64,000 bases of DNA from Streptomonospora sp. PA3 (GTDB taxonomy: Bacteria; Actinomycetota; Actinomycetes; Streptosporangiales; Streptosporangiaceae), in the NCBI RefSeq assembly GCF_009728995.1, contig NZ_VTZW01000006.1:1-64000 (forward strand), given 5' to 3'. This document shows, piece by piece, positions 52,095 through 62,838 of this stretch. Below the pieces are notes generated by a model. It ran no database searches, was not told where the DNA came from, and was given only the letters and a program-made list of their open reading frames with translations. Each line of letters starts with the position of its first letter. Positions within the stretch are counted from its first letter, which is position 1. The position numbers were made by a program, and so were the translations under genes.

Positions 52095-52358
52095 GTGAGT
52101 CTCTACAACGAACGGATCGATGTCCGATCGACCACCGGCGGCCACCCGGCGTTCTTCGCCTGGCGCGACCGCACTTACCGCGTCCGGCGCGTCATCGGCG
52201 CGTGGTCGCCGCCGGACGAGCCCGGTGCCCGGGCCGCGGCCGCAGACGTACGGCTGGTCCGCGTGGCCGCCGAGTCTCCCGAGGGCGAGCTCGGCATCGC
52301 CGATCTCACCTGCGACGCCGCCACCGGCGACTGGACCATGCGCCGCCTGTGGGGCTGA
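52095..52358 (+). CDS. Short DUF6504-like protein under SOS control
   Basis: 87 residues, soluble, containing AFFAWRDRTYRVRRVIGAW and DVRLVRVAA near the middle. This resembles DUF6504 proteins that occur beside translesion polymerase genes (ImuA/ImuB/DnaE2) in actinobacteria. No polymerase gene is adjacent here. The GTG is probably at the mRNA 5' end, and the LexA box directly upstream is the strongest clue to a DNA-repair role. The family call is from memory of its pattern and is only moderate. Confidence 0.65.
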   Translation: MSLYNERIDVRSTTGGHPAFFAWRDRTYRVRRVIGAWSPPDEPGARAAAADVRLVRVAAESPEGELGIADLTCDAATGDWTMRRLWG

Positions 52359-52429
52359 GGCGCGAACCCGTCGCGCCGCTCGGGCGAACCGCTCGGGCGG
52401 CGCGCCGCGGACGCGGCCGTGCGGCCGGT

Positions 52430-52741
52430 TCAGACGTCGAGCTCGGTCTGCCCTTGGGCCACGCGGGTGCCGCGTCCGGCCATCGCCCTTCTGAGGCAGC
52501 GGCGGCAGGTCACCGGCCCCTCGGCCGGGCGCAGGCGCAGCGGGTCGGCGGCGGCCCGGCACACGACCGCCGGCACCCGTACGCCCACCCAGACCGCGTC
52601 CTCGACGGCGTGGACCACCGACGACGAGCCGATGGTGGCCCTGCCGCCCGCCAGCTCCCGCCGCCGGCGCGCCAGGACCGCGGCCAGGTGCTCGATGTCC
52701 GCGCCCGCCGCCGGCTCCTTGTCCGCCGGTCCGCTGCTCAT
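52430..52741 (-). CDS. Small hypothetical protein with a C-x15-CxxC motif
   Basis: 103 residues. The N-terminal half is helical (DIEHLAAVLARRRRELAGGR). The C-terminal half has VCRAAADPLRLRPAEGPVTC followed by RRCLRR, so three Cys (one CxxC) might bind zinc with a further ligand. The ATG at 52741 lacks a clear binding site, and an in-frame ATG a few codons upstream is possible. No family is recognised. Confidence 0.5.
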   Translation of the reverse strand: MSSGPADKEPAAGADIEHLAAVLARRRRELAGGRATIGSSSVVHAVEDAVWVGVRVPAVVCRAAADPLRLRPAEGPVTCRRCLRRAMAGRGTRVAQGQTELDV

Positions 52742-52909
52742 GCCTCCAGCATCCACCATGCCACCGACGGGCGGGAGGGGCGCCCTGACGGCATCGCGAC
52801 CAGGGCGCCGGCAAGCTGAGCCTTGGTCAAGAAGTCGCGCACCGCCGACGCCGCGGGCGATGGGACTGAAACGGGCGCAGTGCCTGCCCGCCATCGGCCA
52901 ATGCTCAGC

Positions 52910-53036
52910 GGTGGCGGGCTGACGGGCGGGCCGACCGCGCTTCGCGAGGCGCACCCACTGCCGCAACCCAGACGGCGGCGCCCCGGGTGGTCGGTGGGTA
53001 CCTGGAAAGCCGCGCTCCCGCGTTCTTGAGCGCGGC
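52910..53036 (-). repeat. Dispersed element, partial copy F
   Basis: On the minus strand this reads like the left part of copies C and D: CTCAAGAACGCGGG, then GGGTTGCGGCAGTGGGTGCG, then CCCGCCCGTCAGCCCGCCACC, where similarity stops before the inner palindrome. It begins within about 5 nt of the Nudix stop codon and is more diverged than the others. Confidence 0.8.
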
Positions 53037-53507
53037 TTAGGGTTCGACGTAGAACGCCGGCCCGTCTTCGCGGGCGTGGGCGATGCGGCGCATGATCCGG
53101 TCGTTCATCGGAGGCAACCGGTCGGGGGCGAACCAGCCGACCTCCAGGGACTCCTCCTCGTCGGGGCGCGCGTGTCCGCCCGCCGGGCGGCAGCGGAAGG
53201 CCACGTCCATGAACTGCACCCGGTCGCCGTTGCGGTAGGTGAACGGCGGTTCGGTGACGACGCTGGCGATCCGCTCGGGCACCACCTCGACACCGGTCTC
53301 CTCGGCCACCTCGCGGACAAGCGCGACGGCCGGCTGCTCGCCGGGTTCCACGATGCCGCCGGGGGTGCTCCAGCTGCCGTCCTCGGCGCGCCGGTGCAGC
53401 AGGACCTCCCCCGACTCCGCGATGACCACGGCCGTCACCCCGGTCAACCAGATCAGGTCGTGGCCCACGTGCTTGCGCAGGCGGAGGATGAACTCGGGTG
53501 TGGGCAT
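53037..53507 (-). CDS. Nudix hydrolase
   Basis: 156 residues. The Nudix box GGIVEPGEQPAVALVREVAEETGVEV (about residues 50-75) is complete (GX5EX7REVXEEXGV). Nudix enzymes hydrolyse nucleoside diphosphates linked to another group; the substrate is not predictable here. TAGTGT lies 7 nt before the ATG at 53507, a leaderless pattern. Its stop codon abuts repeat copy F. Confidence 0.93.
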   Translation of the reverse strand: MPTPEFILRLRKHVGHDLIWLTGVTAVVIAESGEVLLHRRAEDGSWSTPGGIVEPGEQPAVALVREVAEETGVEVVPERIASVVTEPPFTYRNGDRVQFMDVAFRCRPAGGHARPDEEESLEVGWFAPDRLPPMNDRIMRRIAHAREDGPAFYVEP

Positions 53508-53552
53508 GGCATCGACACTACCCAGGCGCGGCGTGCGCGCGGGCGGCCCCGC

Positions 53553-54191
53553 TCAGGGCGGGATGGGGCGGGTGTAGACCAGGGAGTAGCGCCAGAACAG
53601 CAGCCGCCGCACACGCGCGCCCGGCAGGTGGCGCTGGGCCGCCGCGCGGATCTGGCGCAGGCTCATCCGGGGCTCGCGCAGGGGGACGGGCGAGCGCAGG
53701 CCCGCGGTGGGGCTGGCGACCCCGGTGGCGGCGCGTGCGGCGCGCAGGCCGGCGCCGATCGCCCATTCCGGCGGCAGAGCGGCGGCGCTCACGGCGTAGT
53801 CGGCCAGGGTCTCCTCGCGGTAGAGGCCGAGGATCGCCAGGACCCCGCCGGGCGCCAGGCCGTGGGCCATGGCCCGCACCGACTCGGCGAAGTCCATGTG
53901 GTGCAGGCTGGCGATGGCGGAGATGAAGCCGTAGGCGCCCGCCGCGATGCCGTAGTCGGCCAGGGCCGCACACGAGTAGTGGACGCCCAGCCGCTGGGGC
54001 GTGCGCTCCCGCGCCTGCTCGATCATGGCGGGGTCGGGATCGATCGCCTCGACCCGGGCGCATCTGCCCGCGAGGAGGCGTGCGAACCGGCCGATGCCGC
54101 ATCCGACGTCGAGTGCACGCACGCAGTGGTCGGGCACCTGGCGCAGCAGATGGTCGTGGTAGTGGGCGTTGTGGTTCCACGAGAGATCCAC
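53553..54191 (-). CDS. Class I SAM-dependent methyltransferase
   Basis: 212 residues. The SAM-binding motif ALDVGCGIGRFARLL lies near residue 27, the acidic loop is VEAIDPDPAMIEQAR, and IASLHHMDF and LAPGGVLAILGLY follow. The N-terminal NHNAHYHDHLL is common in a small actinobacterial subgroup. The methyl acceptor is unknown. GTG at 54191 is preceded by GGAG. The Nudix gene lies 45 nt downstream on the same strand. Confidence 0.88.
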   Translation of the reverse strand: MDLSWNHNAHYHDHLLRQVPDHCVRALDVGCGIGRFARLLAGRCARVEAIDPDPAMIEQARERTPQRLGVHYSCAALADYGIAAGAYGFISAIASLHHMDFAESVRAMAHGLAPGGVLAILGLYREETLADYAVSAAALPPEWAIGAGLRAARAATGVASPTAGLRSPVPLREPRMSLRQIRAAAQRHLPGARVRRLLFWRYSLVYTRPIPP

Positions 54192-54312
54192 GGGAGGGCT
54201 CCGGGTCAGCGCAGCGCGCGTTTCGGGCGCGCGGCACCGCGGCGGCCCCGGGGAACCCGGGGCGCCGCTGCGCGCCGCGGCGGGGCGGCCATGGGGGCGG
54301 GACGGCGGGGGC

Positions 54313-54684
54313 TCACCCCGCCTGCTGCTTGCTCTCCAGCAGCTCCATGGCGTTGACCGCCGCCGAAACGGAATTGTGGACCGGAACCTGCCGGTGCAGG
54401 CCGACGAGGCGGACGACCTTGGTCACCCGTTCGTTCGGCGCGGCCAGCGCGAGGCTGCCACCGTGCTCCTTGACGGCACGGTAGGCGTTGATGACGACGT
54501 TCAGGCCGCTGGAGTCCATGAACTCCAGCCCCGTCAGGTCGAGGATCAACCACGGCCCGTGCTTGTCGATCGCGGACAGGACATGTTCGTGGAGGTCGTC
54601 GGCGGTCGCGATGTCGAGGTCGCCCTCGACGCTCACGATCACGCTGTGGTTGTCGACCCGGGTGCTCAGCCCAAGCCTGTGCAC
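54313..54684 (-). CDS. STAS-domain anti-sigma factor antagonist
   Basis: 123 residues. The STAS core SVEGDLDIATADDLHEHVLSAI ... LILDLTGLEFMDSSGLNVVINAYRAV contains the DSSGL loop whose Ser is phosphorylated by an RsbW-type kinase. It would free a stress or developmental sigma factor by binding the anti-sigma kinase. GTG at 54684 has GGAGG 7 nt upstream; the GTG two codons earlier is too close. No kinase or sigma gene is adjacent. Confidence 0.92.
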   Translation of the reverse strand: MHRLGLSTRVDNHSVIVSVEGDLDIATADDLHEHVLSAIDKHGPWLILDLTGLEFMDSSGLNVVINAYRAVKEHGGSLALAAPNERVTKVVRLVGLHRQVPVHNSVSAAVNAMELLESKQQAG

Positions 54685-54997
54685 GTTCACTCCTCCCAGC
54701 CCCACGTGTCGATGAGGGGTCCCCTTGCTCACCCTACGGAAAACAGCGGATTTCGGTAGGGGTCGATCCGCGTTCCCTTGCGGCGGCGGCCGATCGCGAG
54801 CGCGCTGTGCTGCGGCCGACGCCGACGGACGGGGCCGCCGGGTCACGGCCCCCTGTTCCCGTAAGCCTTTGACCACATACGGTATTAGCCCTGCCGCTCG
54901 GCGGGAATGCCGTCGCGGAACTATTCTCTCCACATATCGGGCAATCCAGACGCGCCGCCATTGTGGCCTGTTTCACGTCCGATGTTCAACGCCTCGA
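54685..54997. other. Intergenic stretch between STAS gene and meaB
   Basis: 313 bp. It must contain the STAS promoter on the minus strand; GGGCTAATACCGTATG near 54880-54900 is AT-richer and may be involved. An 80-residue minus-strand frame with CPICG is open but unconvincing. No other structure is seen. Confidence 0.4.
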
Positions 54998-56068
54998 TCA
55001 CGGGGTCCGCGGAGGATGTGATGAATCCTGCGCTTCGTCCGATTTCTCGCCGGGTGCGGCGGGCTCGTGCCCCGGCCGAGCGTACCCCCCGATGAACTCC
55101 GCGAGGACCCGATCGGCCGCCAGTGTGGGGGTCAGCTCGCCGGCGCGGACCCCGGCCTCCAGGTGCGGCGCGTCCTCGCGCACCCGCGGGTGCGCGAGCA
55201 GGCTGTCCATCAGGCGGTCGCGGACCTGCGCCCACATCCAGTCGACCTGCTGGCGGCCGCGGCGCTCGGCGAACTCCCCGGCCTCCTCCATGGCGCTTCG
55301 GTGGTCGCCGACCGCCTGCCAGAAGTCGTCCAGACCGTCGCCGCTCAGGCCGCTGCACGTCAGCACCGGCGGGCGCCACGCCGGGTGCACCGGCTGCAGC
55401 ATCCGCAGCGCGCGCGACAGCTCGCGCGCGGCCTTGCGGGCGTCGGACTCGTGCGGGCCGTCGGCCTTGTTCACCGCGACCACGTCGACCAGCTCCAGCA
55501 CGCCCTTCTTGATGCCCTGCAGCTGGTCGCCGGTGCGCGCGAGGGTCAGCAGGCAGAAGGAGTCGACCATGTTGGCCACCGCGACCTCGGACTGCCCCAC
55601 CCCCACGGTCTCGACCAGCACGACGTCGAACCCCGCCGCCTCCATGAGCACCATGGTCTCGCGGGTGGCGCGGGCGACGCCGCCCAGCGTGCCCGCTGTG
55701 GGCGAGGGCCGCACGAACGCCTGCGGATCCACCGACAGCCGCCCCATGCGGGTCTTGTCGCCGAGGATGCTGCCGCCGCTGCGCGTCGACGAGGGATCGA
55801 CCGCCAGCACCGCCACCCGGTGGCCCTGCCCGGTGAGCAGGGTGCCCAGGTGGTCGATGAACGTGGACTTGCCCACTCCGGGAACACCCGTGATGCCGAC
55901 GCGCCGGGACCCTCCGGCGTGCGGGAGCAGCCGCACCAGAAGCTGCTGGGCGAGCTCGGCGTGGTCGGCCCGGCGGGACTCCACGAGGGTGATCGCGCGG
56001 GCCAGTGTGGGACGGTGCCCGGCCAGAACCCCCTCGGCGTAGGCGTCGACGTCGATCGGCCGGCTCAT
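54998..56068 (-). CDS. meaB: Methylmalonyl-CoA mutase-associated GTPase MeaB
   Basis: 356 residues. Walker A is GVPGVGKSTFIDHLG near residue 60. AVDPSSTRSGGSILGDKTRM, VETVGVGQSE and VVAVNKADG (NKxD) are the G-domain motifs. MeaB loads and protects adenosylcobalamin on the mutase. It lies 37 nt downstream of mutB. The Pro/Ser-rich tail is longer than in many homologues. Confidence 0.95.
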   Translation of the reverse strand: MSRPIDVDAYAEGVLAGHRPTLARAITLVESRRADHAELAQQLLVRLLPHAGGSRRVGITGVPGVGKSTFIDHLGTLLTGQGHRVAVLAVDPSSTRSGGSILGDKTRMGRLSVDPQAFVRPSPTAGTLGGVARATRETMVLMEAAGFDVVLVETVGVGQSEVAVANMVDSFCLLTLARTGDQLQGIKKGVLELVDVVAVNKADGPHESDARKAARELSRALRMLQPVHPAWRPPVLTCSGLSGDGLDDFWQAVGDHRSAMEEAGEFAERRGRQQVDWMWAQVRDRLMDSLLAHPRVREDAPHLEAGVRAGELTPTLAADRVLAEFIGGYARPGHEPAAPGEKSDEAQDSSHPPRTP

Positions 56069-56105
56069 CGGCGCCCCCCGGCGGCCGCACCGCCCCCGGC
56101 GCCCC

Positions 56106-58330
<2,225 letters not shown>

Positions 58331-58334
<4 letters not shown>

Positions 58335-60241
58335 CGGGCCACCCCCAGGGCCTCGTGCAGGTCTGCCAGCAGGCTGAGCGCGTCGCATCCGGCGAAGCAG
58401 AAGGCGTCCACCGGGGCGCCCTCGGGCGCGGTCTCGGGCCGGCCCGCCAGCAGCACCAGCTCGGCGCCGGCATCCTTCAGGGCCGCGGCGGCCGCGGCGG
58501 CGTGCTCGGTGTAGAGGGAGTCGCTGCCGCACAGGCAGGCGATGCGCGCACCGCTTTCGCGGAAGCCGGCGGCGGCCTCGGCGGCGCCGCCGGTGGAGTC
58601 GCCGCCCACGGGCTCGATCCCGCCGGCGCGCAGCAGGTTGGCGGCGAACGCGGACCGCGCCGTGTGTGCGGCGATGGGGCCCAGGGTGGCCAGATGGACC
58701 CGCGGGCGCCGCCCGGTGGCGGCCGTGTGGGCGTCGGAGCGGTCCCGCAGCTCCTCGAAGTCCTGGGCGTAGCGGCGCCGCGGCAGCGCCGTGCCGGCGG
58801 CGGGGGTGTCGGCCGCCGGCGGCGGTTCGCGGCGGATGGGCGGCTCGTCGAGGTCCGGGAACTCGCTGACGCCGATGAGGGGATCGCGCCGGTGGGCGAG
58901 GGCGTCGCGGCGCCGCCGCCACACCTCCTCGACCCTGGCCGCGACCAGCCCGCCGGACAGGGCCTCGGCCATGCCGCCGGCCGCCTCCAGCTCCTGGAAG
59001 AACGCCCAGCCCGCGCTGTAGAGGTCGGCCGTGAGCCGCTCGACGAAGAACGAGCCGCCCGCGGGGTCGATGACCCGGGTCAGATGGGACTCCTCGGCCA
59101 GCAGGGTCTGGGTGTTGCGGGCGATACGCCGGGAGAAGCCGTCGGGCAGCCCCAGTGCGGAGTCGAAAGGGAGCACGGTGACCGCGTCGGCGCCGGCCGC
59201 GCCCGCGGCGAAGCAGGCCAGCGTAGTGCGCACCATGTTCACGTAGGGGTCGCGGCGAGTGGCCATTGCCGCCGAGGTCACCGCGTGCTGGTGCATGGCG
59301 GGGCGGGCGGCGGGCTCCAGGCCGCAGGCCTCCAGCACCCGGTCCCACATCGCCCGCGCCGCCCGCAGCTTGGCGATCGTGCCGAACTGGTCGGCGTCGG
59401 CCGCGAAGCGGAACTCCAGCCGGCGTGCCGCGTCGTCGAGTGCGAGGCCGGCGGCGGTGAGCGCCCGCAGGTAGGCCACCCCCGCGGCCATGGCGGCGCC
59501 GAGCTCCTGGGCGTGGGATCCGCCGGCCTCGTGGTAGGGCGTGGCGTCGGCGGTGATCAGGCGCAGCCGGGGGTGGCGCGGCGCGAAGCCGACCGCGGTG
59601 GCCGCGGCCCGGTCGAGGTCGGCCCCCTCACCCGTGCGGGCCGCCCGGCTCAGCGGGTCGATGCCCAACCCGCCGGTGACGGCGCTCGCGGGCAGGCCGC
59701 GATCGCTCCAGGCGCGCACGAGTTCGCGGGCCGCGGCCTCGTAGTCGGGTCCGGCATCCAGGGTGACGGGGCAGAAGTCGAGGTGGACGTCGGCCAGGAC
59801 CTCGCCGATGGAGCCGACCGGGATGCCGGAGTCGCCGCAGACCAGCCACAGCGCGCCCACGCCGTTCTCCAGGTCGGCGAGCACGGCCGAGCGGGCGCGG
59901 TCGGGCCGGGGGTCGCGGTGCTGCTGGCGCACCTCCCAGCCCTCGGTGACGGCGCCCTGCGGCCGACCGCCGCGGGTGAAGGGCGCCAGGCCCGGGTAGC
60001 CGGAGTCGAGGTCGTCGTCGGCGGTGTAGAGCGGGCGCAGCCGGATGCCGTCGTAGGTGGTGGTGGCCAGCGCCGCCTCCGGTTCGGGGTCGTCGTCGCC
60101 GACCTGCACGCCGGTCTTGTTCAGCACCCCGGCGACGAGTCGCCGCCACTGCTCCGGGGTGGCCTCGGGAAACTCCGCCGACGCGAGCTCGGCGGCGCCC
60201 TCCGCTTGCGCGGTCTGCGGACCGCTCTCCGGCTTTTCCAT
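58331..60241 (-). CDS. mutA: Methylmalonyl-CoA mutase small (beta) subunit
   Basis: 636 residues. It is homologous to the large subunit, but its cobalamin-like domain lacks the DxHxxG ligand, as is normal for the structural beta subunit. [17 protein letters not shown] and [20 protein letters not shown] are typical. ATG at 60241 follows TAACAT by 7 nt, so the operon mRNA is probably leaderless. No cobalamin riboswitch fits between this box and the start. It heads mutA-mutB-meaB. Confidence 0.95.
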
Positions 60242-60362
60242 ATTCCGGATGTTAGGCAACGGCACCGGTCTCCGGCCAAAGCGGGTCCGAACCTGTGGAC
60301 GGATCGGCGAAGAGGCGGCACAGAACCGCACAGGGCGGGGAACCCGCCCACATCTCCGGGGA

Positions 60363-61871
60363 CTACCCGGTGGGGCTCGCCGAGCCGTCCGCGGGCCCGT
60401 TCGCGGGCGGAAAGACGAACCGCTGCCGGTCGCTGACGACGATGCTGTAGCCCTCGTCGGTGGCGGCCTCCACGTAGGCGTCGAGCCCTTCGGCGGCGAT
60501 CTCCTTGTCTTCGGCGGCGAGCACCACCTGGCCCGCCGGCGTGTCGCCGGCGCCGCGGGTGTCGCCGTAGATGTAGCCGCCCAGGGTCAGGGCGGGCGAG
60601 ATCGCCTGCTCGAACTCGTCCTCGAACGTCCAGCGCACCTCGCCGGCGGCCAGGTCCACCGCGATCAGCGGCGTCTCCCCGGTGGCCTGCGGCAGCAGCA
60701 GCGTGCCCGTGCGCGACTCGTAGAGCGCGCCCGGCAGCGGGGGCGGCGAGAACTCGTCGCTCGGGGGGTTGGCGCCGGGCTCGGAGAAGCTCCACAGGAG
60801 TTCGCCGCTGTGCAGGTCGTGCAGCGACAGCACCGAGGGCTCCTCGGGCACGCTCCAGCGCACCAGGACCCTCGGCGGGGCGGGTTCCTCGGCCGTCCCC
60901 TCGCCCGGAGAGGCGGACGCGGTGCCCTCGCCGGCCTCGGGGGAGGCGGACGGCGGCGTGTCCGACGGCGTGGGGGGCGGCGACTCGGGCGAGGCGCCGG
61001 GGGTGTCCGCGCCGCCGCCGTCCTGGTGGGCCGGGACCTCGTAGATGCCGACGACCTGGGGGCGGGGGCGCTGCACGTCCGTGCCTCCGGCGAGGCCGGG
61101 GTCGTCCCCGGAGAAGCTCCACAGCAGCTCGCCCGCGTCGTCGTCGCCGATTCCGCGCGCCTGGAGCAGGCCGGTGCCGTCGTCGAGCAGCAGTACGCCG
61201 TCGCGGGCGGCCACCGGGACGCCGTTGCGGTCGGGGTCGGGGGCGCCGTCCTCCGGCGAGGCGGTCGGGGTCGGCTCCTCCTCAGGGGCGGCGAAGGTGA
61301 ACTCCCACCGCTTCGCTCCGCCGGGTTGGAGGACGGTGTAGTCGCCGTAGGGGTCCTCGGCGCTCCAGTCGGCGGGGCGGCGCACCACGGCGCCGCCGAT
61401 GAAGGTCTCGCGGGGGCCCGATCCGCTCCACACCGTCTCGCCGTCGTCGCCGATCACCCGGGTGCCGCCGCCGCGGCCGTCGACGATCAGCACCGGCGAC
61501 CCGCGGGTGTCGGCGCCGAACCGCTGGATGTGGCGCTTGCCCTGCCACAGCGTCGCGCCGTCCTCGGCGCCCAGCAGCAGGTGGCGCTCCTGGCTGTTGG
61601 AGCTGATCAGGAAGGCGTCGCCCACCGAGGAGATCCGCACTCCCATTTCGTCGTCGAGGATGGCGGGCCCCTCGCCGCCGGGCCCGTGCAGGTGGCGCAG
61701 CGGTTCGCCGCCGACTCCCGGCGGGGGCTCGCCCTCGAAGGCGGTGGGCAGTGGGCGCGGCGAGTCATCCGGGCGGTCCGGGGGCTGCTCCTCGGCCGTG
61801 CAGGCGGTCCCCGCGACGAGCAGTGCCGCGCCCGCGGCCGCTGCCAGCGGCGCCCGTCGCCAGGTGCGCAT
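60363..61871 (-). CDS. PQQ-like beta-propeller lipoprotein
   Basis: 502 residues. The signal peptide has lipobox VAGTAC with Cys near residue 24. The remainder has repeated WxF/G blades such as GATLWQGKRHIQRF, GELLWSFSGDD, GELLWSFSEPG and GEVRWTFEDEF, interrupted by Ser/Pro/Glu-rich inserts. Such surface lipoproteins may assist assembly or signalling, but no function is known for this one. AGGGAG precedes the ATG. It lies upstream of mutA on the same strand. Confidence 0.75.
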   Translation of the reverse strand: MRTWRRAPLAAAAGAALLVAGTACTAEEQPPDRPDDSPRPLPTAFEGEPPPGVGGEPLRHLHGPGGEGPAILDDEMGVRISSVGDAFLISSNSQERHLLLGAEDGATLWQGKRHIQRFGADTRGSPVLIVDGRGGGTRVIGDDGETVWSGSGPRETFIGGAVVRRPADWSAEDPYGDYTVLQPGGAKRWEFTFAAPEEEPTPTASPEDGAPDPDRNGVPVAARDGVLLLDDGTGLLQARGIGDDDAGELLWSFSGDDPGLAGGTDVQRPRPQVVGIYEVPAHQDGGGADTPGASPESPPPTPSDTPPSASPEAGEGTASASPGEGTAEEPAPPRVLVRWSVPEEPSVLSLHDLHSGELLWSFSEPGANPPSDEFSPPPLPGALYESRTGTLLLPQATGETPLIAVDLAAGEVRWTFEDEFEQAISPALTLGGYIYGDTRGAGDTPAGQVVLAAEDKEIAAEGLDAYVEAATDEGYSIVVSDRQRFVFPPANGPADGSASPTG

Positions 61872-61974
61872 GGCCGCTCACTCCCTACGACGACATCAGG
61901 TAGGGGAATCCTAGAACGCCGGCCGCGCGGCGACACACCGGAGCCGAGCCGCCGGAGCCGCCGCCCGGCCGCGA

Positions 61975-62604
61975 TCAGCCCGAGGCCGGGTCGACCTCGA
62001 CGACGGTGCTGCCGCTGACCTCGTAGTGGGCCTTTCCGCCGGTGACTTCGGCCAGCCACGCGCCGAATCCGGCGAGCGCGGAATCGGCCACGGCGACGTC
62101 GAAGGCCACATCCGCCTCGTAGCGAACCTCGCGCACCGGGTACGCGGACTCGCGCAGCTCGCTTTCCAGCCTTCCGGCCAGCAGGTAGTCGGCCCGGACC
62201 GTGACCACGGCCAGGGTGCGCCGCTCCAGCAGCCCGACCCGGTCCAGCGCGGCGGCGACGGCGCCGCCGTAGGCGCGCACGAGCCCGCCGGCGCCGAGTT
62301 TGATGCCGCCGAAGTAGCGGGTGACCACCGCCGCCGTGCCGGTGACGCCGCGGTTGCGCAGCACCTCCAGCATCGGCACCCCCGCTGTTCCGGAGGGCTC
62401 CCCGTCGTCGCTGGAGCGCTGCACCTCGCCTTCGTCGCCGAGGACGTAGGCGGTGCAGTTGTGCGCAGCGCCCCAGTGCGCGCGCCGCCGCTCGGCGATG
62501 AACGCGCGCGCCTCGTCCTCGCCGGCCACCCGCGCCAGGGCGCAGATGAAGCGGGACTTCTTGATGAGCAGCTCGTGCTCGCCGCCCTGGCTGATCGTCC
62601 GCAT
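61975..62604 (-). CDS. YigZ/IMPACT family protein
   Basis: 209 residues. The UPF0029 core is SSDDGEPSGTAGVPMLEVL and VVTRYFGGIKLGAGGLVRAYGGAV, with a C-terminal alpha/beta domain. Homologues relate to the translation regulator IMPACT; the bacterial function is uncertain. ATG at 62604 (MRTISQGGEHELLIKKSRFI) fits the family start. A longer frame upstream is not supported. Confidence 0.9.
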   Translation of the reverse strand: MRTISQGGEHELLIKKSRFICALARVAGEDEARAFIAERRRAHWGAAHNCTAYVLGDEGEVQRSSDDGEPSGTAGVPMLEVLRNRGVTGTAAVVTRYFGGIKLGAGGLVRAYGGAVAAALDRVGLLERRTLAVVTVRADYLLAGRLESELRESAYPVREVRYEADVAFDVAVADSALAGFGAWLAEVTGGKAHYEVSGSTVVEVDPASG

Positions 62605-62782
62605 GTCCGCTCCCGATCGTAAGGCGCCCCGGGAGGCGGCCGCCGAAGGAGGTCTCACTGCGGCCCGCGGTGCCAGTGGTAGGGCGTCGTCGTGAAGACC
62701 TCGACCATGCCGGAGCGCTCCGGGATCGAGCGGGAGTGCTCGGTGGAGTCGCTGCGTATCAGGGGTTCGCCGCCGGCGGGCC

Positions 62783-62822
62783 GATCGCCGTGCCGACGCC
62801 CGCAGCCGTCGGCACGGCGATC
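62783..62822 (-). terminator. Terminator of the SLC13-type gene
   Basis: GATCGCCGTGCCGAC and GTCGGCACGGCGATC form a perfect 15-bp stem with a 10-nt loop, about 17 nt after the transporter stop codon on the minus strand. Confidence 0.88.
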
Positions 62823-62838
62823 CGCGCCGCGGCCGGTG

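Noticed and set aside
54734-54976. 80-codon minus-strand frame with CPICG
   Set aside because: No ribosome-binding site and low-complexity tail. It lies in the STAS promoter region.
60242-60362. Cobalamin riboswitch before mutA
   Set aside because: The gap is only about 120 nt, contains a -10 box 7 nt from the start and shows no B12-box pattern.
62655-62760. Minus-strand frame ending VEVFTTTPYHWHRGPQ
   Set aside because: It has plausible composition but no start codon outside the transporter gene except a short ATG. The terminator at 62783 lies in its upstream part.
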